A DNA stretch of 64,000 bases from Azolla caroliniana (lineage: Eukaryota; Polypodiophyta). Position numbers and translations under genes: made by a program. Location: NCBI GenBank assembly GCA_043228905.1, contig JBHGNT010000005.1:11966001-12030000 (forward strand), in the 5' to 3' direction. The notes under the pieces were generated by a model, which saw only the letters and a program-made list of their open reading frames with translations, was not told the DNA's origin and searched no databases. Below, piece after piece: positions 20,857-31,880 of this stretch (its first letter is position 1; every line of letters starts with the position of its first letter).

Positions 20857-21132
20857 TGTAAAGAATCGAGGGTGATTCTTTGTAGCGGAAGGTTTGTGTG
20901 TGTGTGTGTGTGTGTGTACACAAGAGAGAATGAGAGAGAAAGAAAGAGAGAGAGTTCTAAACAAGAAACTATGTATTGCATCCAACAGTAACTAAGTTAC
21001 AAAAGGTTGGTTTAAATACCAACTAGTCTAGGGCAAATGCCCTTTCTACTAGTTACAAAAATGTCCTAGTAAGTTGTCCACCGACTAGTGTAAACACTAT
21101 TCCTATGGGAAGTTGAGTTCGATTCCAACAAC
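20857..21132 (-). mobile_element. 5' LTR of the interrupted copia element
   Basis: About 276 bp, from the PBS edge (plus strand TGTAAAGAATCG) to about TTCCAACA at 21125-21132. It contains a (TG)n run at 20897-20918, an AG-rich run and the promoter-like minus-strand GGTATTTAAACC near 21013. The outer end could also be at 21135 because CAACA is repeated. The 3' LTR is not present. Confidence 0.75.
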
Positions 21133-23757
21133 ACAGAAACATATTACAAATGTTCAACATAGATTAAAACTCTCGACACAAGAATAGAGTATAAGCAACA
21201 AAGATATTCTATTAAGAGATGTGAACTTAATACATTGATACAACCGATTAGTTTTTACATCTTTCCATGTTCCTTTTTATAGGGAGCATGGCAGTTATGT
21301 CTAGACGTGAATGTCTACTACTTCCACGAATTATATTACGGACGTTTCTTTTTCCTTCTAGCTCCCTGTCCGGCCCCACCCGTCTTTGACCCAACTCATA
21401 ACCATCCTTGGCTTTTTCATACTTGGATCGTCCTGACCGACCAACACACATGTCATTTCCCATACTTATGTGTTTAGGCACACCCATTTTATTCTAGACA
21501 TGTGATTCAAACAATCAAAATCAATGTGCCATTATTCTGAAATTTTCAAATGCGGTCACAATATAAATGCATTGTAATATCATTACATGTGTCATGGAGA
21601 TTATGACCAGGTAGTGGCATTTCAACTTTTGATGCAAAATCATTTTGTGCAAATTTTCCATTGTTATTATCACTTTGACAATGTCCACAATCTCCATTGT
21701 GTGCACAAATTGTTTATCATATGTATTATGTTCATTGCATTTTTGTTCCAACTCTTCCTGTATTGCTTTGTCAATCAAATCTTCCATCTTGACTGTTACT
21801 AAACATAACAACTCAATCAATTTGTAGTTGCCAACATGACCACAACGGCAATAGAGACCAGCCATTAACACCTCACGAACATGATGGAGTTGCTTAGGTG
21901 GCACTAGAAAGCAATGTATGTCTTAACAATTATCAATTGGAGAAAGATAGCAACATCCTCCAACCAACCAATTACATGAGCATTGCTCCAACAATAAGAG
22001 AAGGTTATTTTAGCTACCCCCTCTCACTTCATATGCAAGACATGGGAGTGATGTGCACTTAGCCAATGTGTAATCTAGTTCCATTCAGTGCCTAATAACT
22101 TTTACATCTCAACTCTATTGTATAAGGATGATGCACTAGTTCATTCAAGCAACAAGGTAATTATACCCATTGTCATATCACTATATTATGACACTATATA
22201 CAAAATACAACCCAACAAGTTCCACCCACAATCAAGAGACTAGCAACACTCCATTTTCACTTTGCCTAGCCATGACATGGTGACCTTGGCAAATATTGAC
22301 ATATCACAACTTGAGATGCTCATGAGGATCTTGACAATCACAACATTCCTAGATGTCACAACATGAGCCCCATTTGAATGGTGTGCCATGGTGGAACCTC
22401 CTATGCTTGTATAATGGCTACCAATGCTCGTAAGTGTGGGCTAGCAAGCTAAAAATTGTGGATGCAACAAGGGAGGGTGGGCATGGGGACATGAGAGTTT
22501 ACATTCTTGCATATTGGGTCATGAATGGGTAAAATGGTGTCTCGATGGAGCGAACCAATGTAGGCAAATAGGATCCATCTATGGATGATGACATGTGAGT
22601 TACACTTCGACTTGGTGTACCATGCACTTGGTCTAGGCCAACATGCTGTATTGACAATTATTGGTTTTTGTGAATGTTGGAAGTTGCAAATAAATGACAC
22701 ACCATGTGTAACATATCAAAGTTGCCCAAATGACATAGTTGTATCGAATTAATATAATTCCTCTTCTTCCCAAATGTTGGAAGTTTGAAGTGAGCGTTAG
22801 TGTAAACACAAAAAAAGAAAAAATAAAGTGTAACTATCTATTGGGTTAATACAATTCCTCTTCTCCTATTCGTATGTGCAAACAAAGTGTGCAATTGAGT
22901 GTTTGTGGTTTGGAGTGCTAATCAAAGTGTGGTGTGGCTTAAAGTTGTTAGTCATTTCCCCGATTCCTCTCTTCACGATCATTCCTTGGTTTGTGCAACG
23001 TGTCCACAAAAGAGTTCATCAGCAAGAGGCAAGAGCAAAGTGGTCCAATGTAGAGTGCTGTGCCCTCCTCTAAAATAACTCGGGAGTAGGATAGTCCTTG
23101 GGTAATATAAACTCAAGCTAACCCTCCGATACTCTGACAGCAGTCCTTGGGTAATATAAACTCAGTCAACAAATTTGAAACTCTGCAATAAAAATAAAAA
23201 TAAAAAAACCACCAACTGTCTACACAGACGATCATGGATGGCAAACACTAGAAATGTGAGCCCAAGAAATGCTTAGCAAGGGATACTTCTGAGTTCCAAA
23301 TACTCAAATAACAGGTACATGTGCATGCCAAACATCTGGCGATAAAAAGGACGCTGTAGAAGAAGAATAGAACTTTCAGAAAGGCCATAAACATTCTAAA
23401 TATCAGGCACAATAAAGTATTGGATGTCAGTTGTTTTGCTCAAAGCTACAAGATCCAGCAAGAGATTCCCTTGATAGCATCAACTTAGTGTTCAACGTTA
23501 TTCTTCCATCCGCAATCAAGATACTCTAATCAAACATATGAGATTTCCAGAATCTTACATCAACAATAGTGACCCTTGCGAGTATATCATTATTCCAATT
23601 CCCAACAAAATTCCCTTCTTGACAGAATAATTAAGCTGGAGATAACAGGTTGAATTTGACAAATTCTTAGACTATACACAACATAAACAGCCATCACAGA
23701 TTGCACTCACTCGAGCTCTTCTAATGAATAAACGTTCTACATGTGGTACAACAGATA
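21133..23757. other. Spacer without recognisable genes
   Basis: I see no supported gene. A minus-strand TATA (CTATAAAAAGGAACATGG, about 21272-21289) in a 21150-21480 block suggests a further LTR remnant without defined ends. A minus reading at 21521-21904 (127 codons) has no recognisable domain. A 24-bp direct repeat, AGTCCTTGGGTAATATAAAC plus four bases, occurs at about 23094 and 23142. Confidence 0.5.
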
Positions 23758-26700
23758 TCAGACTGGAAATGTTATAATTTTTCGACGAATAATTTTTCTA
23801 TCTACGTCTTTTAGAATCGGATTCCCTTGCATTAGCCGTTGCCTTAGCTTCTTTGTCTCTAGATCTGCAGACTCTCCAATAACCTACAAAGTGAATAGAT
23901 ACTACAGTTTCTAATAACCTCTTGTACAATATCTAGAACTTAAATGTCATTTTGGCAAGAATCTCAGCATCTTATAATAACCATATTACTATCATAGACT
24001 ACAATAACATAGGTAACATTACCTCCACAAAGTTGTTGATATGTCCATCCTTGTTGGGTTGTGTCAATGGCTCTTCAGGGTTGGTCAACCAATTACCATC
24101 AACCACGTATTTATATTCATATTTCCCAACCTGTAGCATATGTCCCTATATATCACCAACTGAAGCAAAAATTTGTACCTGATAATTAATATCACCAAGC
24201 TATAGCTTACAAGTAGTTCACGCTGTAATATCCAGCGATTCTTAGTCGGCATAAATGTCAACGGTAGAGTCTACAATGAATAATAATAATAATAAATCAA
24301 ATAATTAGGCAAGAGGTAGCTTAGTTCTCACTGTTTAGAAACCCATAAGAATAAAGTAAATACTATTCTAGTACATGCATTAAATTGTAAAACTAGAGAG
24401 TCAGTGAGTATCTTTTTCTCCCTACAGAGTAAAGAATAGTGGCTCCAGATTTTTGGGTATGCCCTTAGCAAAACCACAACTACCTAGCTTCAATTGGTTG
24501 CAACTAGGTAGCTTGGTCACGTTGATGAATGTTGGTTCTCACTCCCCATTGATCAGATACAAGACTGACTAGTATGTTCTCGACAAGCCTGCAAGTCCCT
24601 AGGTTCTCCTAGTTGAGGCCAAATAGTTCGTTCTGCTAGAACACACTAATCCTGTCTCCTATCTAAACATTGATATGAAAAGGCCAAACTTTGGAGATAC
24701 TCAACAAAGGGAATGCAAACTATGATTATTGGAATTTTGTATTGGTTGAAATGGGTGAGAGTTATGACTATTTATAGGTAGCAGAAGTGACCTTTGGCAT
24801 GGTAACTTATGCGAACCTTCAATCTTAAAAACCACATAAAAGAATACTCTTTTTTAATAATGACTCCAAGGCCCAATATTTTAGCAGTACATAACATGTA
24901 TTTAGTGAATTTTAAAGCTTCTGAATCCAAAGAAAGCATATCCAAGATAAGCACTTCCAAAATCACAGCAGTTGGCACAACAAGGAGATGAATTGTAGTG
25001 TGATAAGGCATGTGAGGATTCCTACAAATCATTTGAAAATATAGACAAGTGGATAGTATCTCATAATTGTGTTATCACAAAGTGGAATTGTTATATTATT
25101 TACTATGAGATGAATGGATGTGTTGATACTTCATATCATAGGCAGTTTCTGGTAGACTAATGTTAAGATGGTTTTCCCTCTAAGAATCAACTGCATAAAA
25201 CATCATTAGCAGATTTATCTGACCATGAAAACTTCCACCTAATAAGTTTTCCTCATTTGAGTAATGCCCCTATCAAGCATGGAAGTATGTAGCATCCATT
25301 TACACACAATGGCATGATAAGGAAAAGCTTACCATTCTCTTTGTTCCTTATTAAGTTTAGGGAAATCTTGCATGTTCAAGAAATGGAAATCATCTGCAGT
25401 GGAATCACTAGAGTTACCTGACCCCAGCCAATATCAAGGCCTGAAATCTCTACAGTTTGACAGTCATTGAACGGCCATGTTAAAATAACTGTTTCTTTTG
25501 CTGCACCGGTTAGCTGCAAATTTCAATCAGCCTTGTAAAACTTTCAAGTATGATATGACTGTGAAAAATAAAAGCAAATGCAACCTTTTGCTTCAACTCA
25601 CAAGATCACAAGTAGCATTCTTTATGGATTCCAACTTTGGAAAACATGGGCGCACACCCTGGAAGACAAACACACTGCCACTTAAGACTCCATAAAATTG
25701 AAAATAAAGGGAGAAACTTTCTTGCAGCCAATTATGCAGTTAAGAAGTACCAAGAGCAGAGAGTTTGCTTCAAGAAGCTCAAATCCCAGAAGCCAAAACA
25801 TGTATGAAAGCTGAAAATAATGCAAAATGCATCAGTCCAAAATTTAACAAGTTCCAAAAGAAAGACTTGCTAAAAATATATACTTCAAATGAGAAGATTC
25901 AAATGGAAGATCTTATTCAGCAACCAACTTAAAGATAAAGAAAAATATTCAGATTACTGATTCAACGAGGCATATTGGTATTTTGTATACTAGCCATCTA
26001 GATTTTCCCAGCATTGGCTATTACTTGGACCAATAGGAAAGTAGCATTCCTGCTATCTGCTCAGATCCTATTGGAAGGCTTTCATTTATGCTGGAAATGT
26101 AGTCATAGATAACAATCGGCAACAGTTCGGTTGGAACCGAACCGAACCGCAAAACCACGGCTTAACGGTTTCAATTGTTCGGTTCAGGTTTAGGTTTTTT
26201 AAAACGTTTCGGTTCGGTTTTAACAGCCAGAACCCGCGGTTTAAATGGTTTAACGGTTTTTTTTTTGTTTGTTTTTTTTTTAATTAAAAATTTGTAAAAA
26301 ATTTTAAAATTTGTTTTTAAATAATCTTTTCCTTTTTAGACCTTATTCTCACATTTTAGGAACATCTTAAAAAATTTTAAAATTTTAAATAATGAAATAT
26401 TATAAATTTTAAAAAATTAAAATTTTGACCTATGTTGAAAACCGAAACCGACCACGAAACCAAGGTTTTTACGGTTTAATGGTTTAACAGTTTGAAAAAA
26501 AAAAAAAAAAAAAAACGGTTCGGTTTAACGGTTCCGTAGTTCGGTTCGGTTTGGTTCAGGTTTAACAAATTTTTAACGGTTCGGTTTGGACCCTCTCAAA
26601 CCAGACCGAACCGTTGCCGATTGTTAGTCATAGATAGTCGCCAACTTAAGAATACAAATCTCTATCACAATGCCCATGTCTTTGTAACTATTCATGGATC

Positions 26701-29700
26701 ATAAGCCAGAATTCTGCATATAATCATTAACAGTAAAAATATTAATCCCAGACCTAACAAGTTCCTATATTTTCTGCCATATCTTGTCTCAGACAAAATG
26801 AGAAGTTGATAATAAGTATATATACATACTGCAACAGCAGGAGCCCTGCCAAGTCCAGCTGTACAATGGATGTATGTAATCCCTTTATTCCTCTCAATGG
26901 CTCTGTGCAATATCGCAATAACTTCGGGAAGCCTCTTCCTCAAATCAAAAGCATCAAAATCCCTAAACAAAATCTTAGATAATAAATCACATTATCATAT
27001 TAAATGTGAAGACCAAATATAATAAAATTACTTCCTTGAAAATATTATCCTAACAATAAGATTCAGTAGCATTCCCATTACTCAAGAGAGAAAAATTCAG
27101 ACTAAACAAGGGCTGCACCTTATTTCAGCACGGATATGTTCAATGCCTCCTATTTCTCTTGCCCTTTCTTGAATGGCATTTATATCCACTCCAAAATATC
27201 TTAAGTTTGAAGAATTTGAAATCAAGGTCAGACGCATATGTGAGACAATTCATAAGATTATTCTTTATTCATTGTGAGAACATTTAGAGAAATAAAGGAT
27301 ACTCAAGGTCAGGGTTTTGTTGAAGGCAAAACACTGTCTTGACTCCGATACTCTTTAAACGGTCTACATCTGAGGGAGTCTGATTTCAAGTTATAAGAAA
27401 GTTACCACTAGATCAAAATAAATTATACATGCATGATTTAATGAAATATATATTAAAATTCTTTGGAGGTGGAATTTAGCTATATAAATTTGCAAAATCA
27501 AATATTTGGGCTCAGCATACTTGGAGACATGAACCAACTATGAGATCAGGTAGAACAAAGTTGTAGTTCATTCCAAGCTCGTGCCTGTAAGTGAGAACTG
27601 TAGAAAGACCACATGAAATTCACCCTTCATTTATTCTAATTAGTACTTCACATTTTCAGACAAGTGCAGAGTAGACTACTAACCATCGAACCTCATAGAA
27701 AACAACATGTAATCAACACTACAAATTACTATTGTTTCTCTTCATCACTTTGTAATCCTGTCAAGAGAAAAAGGGAGCTGACCTGCACCCATTGCATTTG
27801 TCATAACTGAGCTGTAAGTGTCCGACTTCTCTTTTTCAGCATCATCTTTCTCTTCTGATTCCTATGCGTGCAAAAAAATGACTCTTTTGCAGCATTATTT
27901 CACCATAAAAATGCATGAATTTACACTGCTGAAATATAGGTGCAAGCTAAAGAATATGACTTCCAGCGTAAACCCAAAGCATCTCACCACTTTATTGCCT
28001 TCAACTAGGTTGTTCCTTTCTAATTCATCAACATTACGTCCTGTGCACATTGTCACCTGGCAGCAAAATAACGCTCTAAAATATGCAATTGTTCATATAC
28101 TTGCGACGTTTGCAATCAATACAAAAGACATTGTATGCATCATCTTGAAACCATGCACAACTAAAAAACTAGAGATTACATGATGTCCATACCACATCCA
28201 TCCACCAAAATAACAGAATCATGTAGCCCATGTTACTATCTCCATTTCTATACAAGAACCTCAAATTTTAAACAAAAGTGCATAGAAGGAAATTGAATCA
28301 ATGTAACAACACGTTACCGGAATCAATTATGGAGGGCCATTTAATCAGCAAGAGTATGGCTAAAAATGGTTTCTATAGCCATAACTTAGATAACTATTGG
28401 TCACAACTTAAATCCATTCTATAGTTCAGCATTTATCAAAATAGATATGTTCCTCAAAATAGACCTAGTAGAGGGAAAATAGCCTTTTTCTATTTATATT
28501 GCAAACCTAGTTAGACATCCTTCACATGAAAATAAGAAATTCCAGGCATTGGATTTGAGAACATAATCAGTTGGAAGTTAAAGATGCATGATTTTAAAGA
28601 CATGTGAGGAATAAGCAATTTTTCCCTCACTAACAAATGGAACTTACCTTCTCCATCGTACTTCCCATTGAAAACAAACTTAGGATTGATATGAATAAAA
28701 ATCAGCAGAGAACCAAAGAATGTAAAACTTCAAAAAATCAAAAAGGAGCAGTTGGGTTCTGATTGTAAACAAAAATCACCAGAGAATGAAAGGTTGCATC
28801 ACTCAGAAAATAAACTTACTAAATCGATCCTCTAGCATCATTTTCATGGGAAACAAAAGGATAAGGCCAAAGATGCGATTTTACACCTTCATGATGACAC
28901 AAAAATCAATTGCTGAGAGACAAAAACTAGACTGTCTATTATCCTTTCCATGGAAAAAATAAACTTTAGCCTTTCTGTATTCATAATTAATAAAGATTGA
29001 AAAGAAACTTGACTTTCTATATCATCCTTCCATATACCAAACTTAAATCCAACACTTGATCTAAAAATGTAAAGTTCTGAAAAGAACGTGAAGAACGAGA
29101 AATTTTGTGATCTGCCAAACAAAGTGAGCAATCTTGCAGCTTAGTGATCACCGAGAAAATGAAACTAGATTCCCAATCTCCCTTTCACATCAATAAGAAA
29201 GAAATTTAGATTTTCTCTATCAAACATTTGATGTACTGTGAAGGTAAGTCCAAATTTTGGATCAGAGATGCAGAATTTTGTAAAAGATTATGACAAATGA
29301 CTAATGTTGCACCTTCATAATTAAGCAAGAATTGTTTGCTGAGAAAAGAAACGTGAATTCTTCTCTAGCATCCTTGCTGAGAAAAGAGACTAAATTTAAG
29401 TCTTTGCACCATCTTAGTTAACAGAGATAGAAAGAAAAATGAAGCTTTGCGATCATTTTTCCATGGATAAAACGAACAAGCTAAATTCTTTGAGACCGTG
29501 GTAATTTGCAATTTACAGCAGGATCAGTGCACATTTATAGAAAAAGAGAACTAACCGTGAGAGGTTTCCCTTTGGAAGTGCTAGACATGAACCGATAAGA
29601 CAATAATGTTGGGGGAGAGGTATTAAAGCAGAGTTTCTCGAATCGATGAAGACTAGACAGAGAAGTTGACGATGATGACGAAGCGAACGAGAAGGAAGCA

Positions 29701-29720
29701 TTACGAAGACACGCTTCCAT
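23758..29720 (-). CDS. SEX4: Phosphoglucan phosphatase, SEX4-like (13 exons)
   Basis: Removes phosphate from starch glucans in plastids during starch breakdown. Exons in transcript order: 29556-29720, 27988-28056, 27783-27861, 27521-27597, 27303-27379, 27119-27199, 26830-26962, 25751-25810, 25602-25658, 25418-25513, 24211-24270, 24023-24130, 23758-23883. All introns are GT-AG, total 1188 nt, 395 aa. The Ser-rich N-terminus ([18 protein letters not shown]) looks like a chloroplast transit peptide. A dual-specificity phosphatase domain (about 95-265) has [13 protein letters not shown] with Cys216 and Arg222 and general acid Asp184. A CBM48 domain (about 272-354) has Trp296, Lys325 and Trp332. 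As I recall the Arabidopsis SEX4 numbering, these and Tyr157, Phe185 and Phe253 are all offset by exactly 18. The C-terminal helix region is 355-395. LSF1 and LSF2 fit less well at the active site. The model is by eye. Confidence 0.93.
26110..26626. mobile_element. hAT-like MITE in a SEX4 intron, copy 1
   Basis: A 517-bp non-coding element in intron 7 of SEX4. Ends are TAACAATCGGCAAC and GTTGCCGATTGTTA, perfect 14-bp inverted repeats, flanked by the 8-bp duplication gtcataga (26102-26109 and 26627-26634). The subterminal parts are packed with CGGTTCGGTT and AACCGAACCG units that pair with each other; the middle is AT-rich with a long A run. An 8-bp duplication fits the hAT superfamily. Confidence 0.85.
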
Positions 29721-30024
29721 CTCAGATCTCTACTAGGTAGACAGACGGAAACAGTGTGCAGGAACTCGGGAGGAGAGAATGAGAGAGGGAGACAGAGAGA
29801 GTATATTCTGTAAAAGAAAAGGAAAATATCTCCAGCAGAAGCAGAAAGGAGATATTGTTTTTCAGTTTGATGTGGTTTTCCTCATTTGGCTGCCTTCCTT
29901 CTAACTAAAAGCAGAAAAGCAGAAAAGCGAAAAGCAAAACGCGAACCACGAAAAAGAAAATATGCAAAGGTTCCGTGACGTCTGCCCTGCCTTGCCCGCC
30001 GACTGCTCTAACTACATACATACA

Positions 30025-30056
<32 letters not shown>

Positions 30057-31653
30057 GTATGTAGTATGTAGTATGTACATAACTCCCCTCTCACTCTGGT
30101 CTTAGAACACATACATATAAATACATTACTATTTCTCTCTCTATCTGACAGAATCTCTGGTCTTAGAAGACGTTAATCTCTCTCTAGCTACACACTCTCC
30201 CATCCAACCGAATGGAATGGGGGAGACATTCACATACATACACGCTCTCGACCCCATCCCATCCACCCTCCTCGTATCCATCCATCCATCCATCCATGGC
30301 CTTGAAATTTGAGAGCCGGAGTGGCTCCAGCTATGTAAAAACAGACCCCCCAAATCCAACACAGCCCTATGTTTGTAGACTTATTTGAAAGTGTTCTTAT
30401 CACTATCCACCCGTCAACGTATAAATAGGGATGCTTATCCAGGAGATGTGGAAAAACCAAAAGCTCTCCAAGGTGGTGGTGTTTTAGTGTTTTGACAAAC
30501 AAAATTTACATGAATCTTTCTTCTCATGCAAAAGGCAATGGTCTTCTCATGCAAAAGGCAATGGAAAAGATGCATTTCAATAGAAATGTAAGGCCTACCA
30601 AATTTGGACATTTTCCACCACCCACTCAGTTTATCTTGAAACACTTGAGATATTTTGCCTATAACAAATTTTGGGTGGTTCTAAAGTAAAACCTTTGTCT
30701 ATCATGCATTCGCTTACATACATATATTCTAGTCACCCATGCCTATGGTTTTTGCTCCGAAAGAACAAGTGTACATCCTCCAGGCCATACCAAACTCAAT
30801 CATCTTCGCCTTGGTTGGAACCTCTCTTATCTCCCACCCACTTCAATGTCACGCATGTTGTTGGGGAATGGAAATCTCTCCTTTTGCATGTTCTTGGCTA
30901 GCAAATTGAATATCACACCATTTCAATTCCAATACTTTCATTCTGTGGCCCCACACATGGGCTCTCTTTCCCCAACTCTTCAAGACTCTCACCGTTCCTT
31001 GGTTTCACAACCACCGCTTCGCCTTTATCGATCACCCTTTGGAAAAATATTACAACTCAACTAAAGGCCCTGTATGACATGGTATGCTAAATGGGAGATC
31101 GTCAAGCTCTCTCGTAGAGCCCAAAGTTTGAAGCAAATTGCATATTGTGTATGGAACATGTGAGTGTATCACACGACTTGGAGCATTTGGTTTCTTCTTT
31201 TCTTTATGCACATGCATAATAATAAAAAAGGATCTTATAAATTCAACTTCTCAAGATGTGGCCGGCTAGGGATTAGTCGAACAACATTTGATATGCCCTA
31301 GTAGCTATAAAAGGCATTTATGTGTAGATGCCATCCTAAAAAGTGGGACTTGATCAAACAAAATGGTGTTTACTTTTCGGTGCAACCAACCAATTTTGTA
31401 CCATCTCAGATTGTCTTCTGTCTCTCCTCTCACGTTCCATGGAAGAGCTAAATATTAGACCTCCTGCCGAGAAATTGTCGACACGTTAAATAAACCTTTG
31501 AATTGGAAGAATGTGAGGCCGTCTGTCCACCCAATGGGAGATTTGGATTGCGACGCGAAGAATTCTGTCACATATTTCTCGTCTCTCACTCCCAATGCTA
31601 CTTACTCTCGAATCTCTAATATCTATGTCATTTGTACTCCCAATGTTAATGTA

Positions 31654-31686
<33 letters not shown>

Positions 31687-31880
31687 TATATATCATATGT
31701 AGTAGTGTATACATATGAATATACAATGTATTGTAAATTTGTACATATATGTATGTATGTATGTATGTACATATATATATATACATACATATATGGCCAT
31801 GAGTAGGCGAAATAGGTCCCCGTTTCCTCTGGCGGCGACGAGCACGCCTCAGAAAAAAGGCCCTGTTTCTCTTGCAGACC
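29721..31880. other. Divergent intergenic region between SEX4 and the PPR gene
   Basis: About 2.2 kb separate the SEX4 start (minus) from the PPR start (plus), so the upstream regions of both are here. It contains a CATA microsatellite (about 30016-30055), GTAGTAT repeats (30056-30076), a CATC run (30277-30297), CATA/TA repeats (31658-31692) and CATG/TATG repeats (31748-31795). No canonical TATA box is convincing for either gene. No conserved coding region is visible. Confidence 0.6.
30016..30055. repeat. (CATA)n microsatellite
   Basis: About ten CATA units upstream of SEX4, followed by three GTATGTA-type units. Confidence 0.9.

Noticed and set aside
26110-26626. Mutator-like element with a 10-12 bp duplication
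   Set aside because: The flank can be read as up to 12 bp because the end bases TA are shared, but copy 2 at 40669-41128 supports an 8-bp duplication, which fits hAT.
26692-26970. Single-exon tyrosine phosphatase gene
   Set aside because: The HCTAGLGR reading is one exon (26830-26962) of the 13-exon SEX4 gene; the reading beyond the GTATGTAT donor is intron.
31872-31880. Start of the PPR gene at 31872
   Set aside because: That codon is TTG; the first ATG in frame is at 31881, and plant nuclear genes rarely use TTG.
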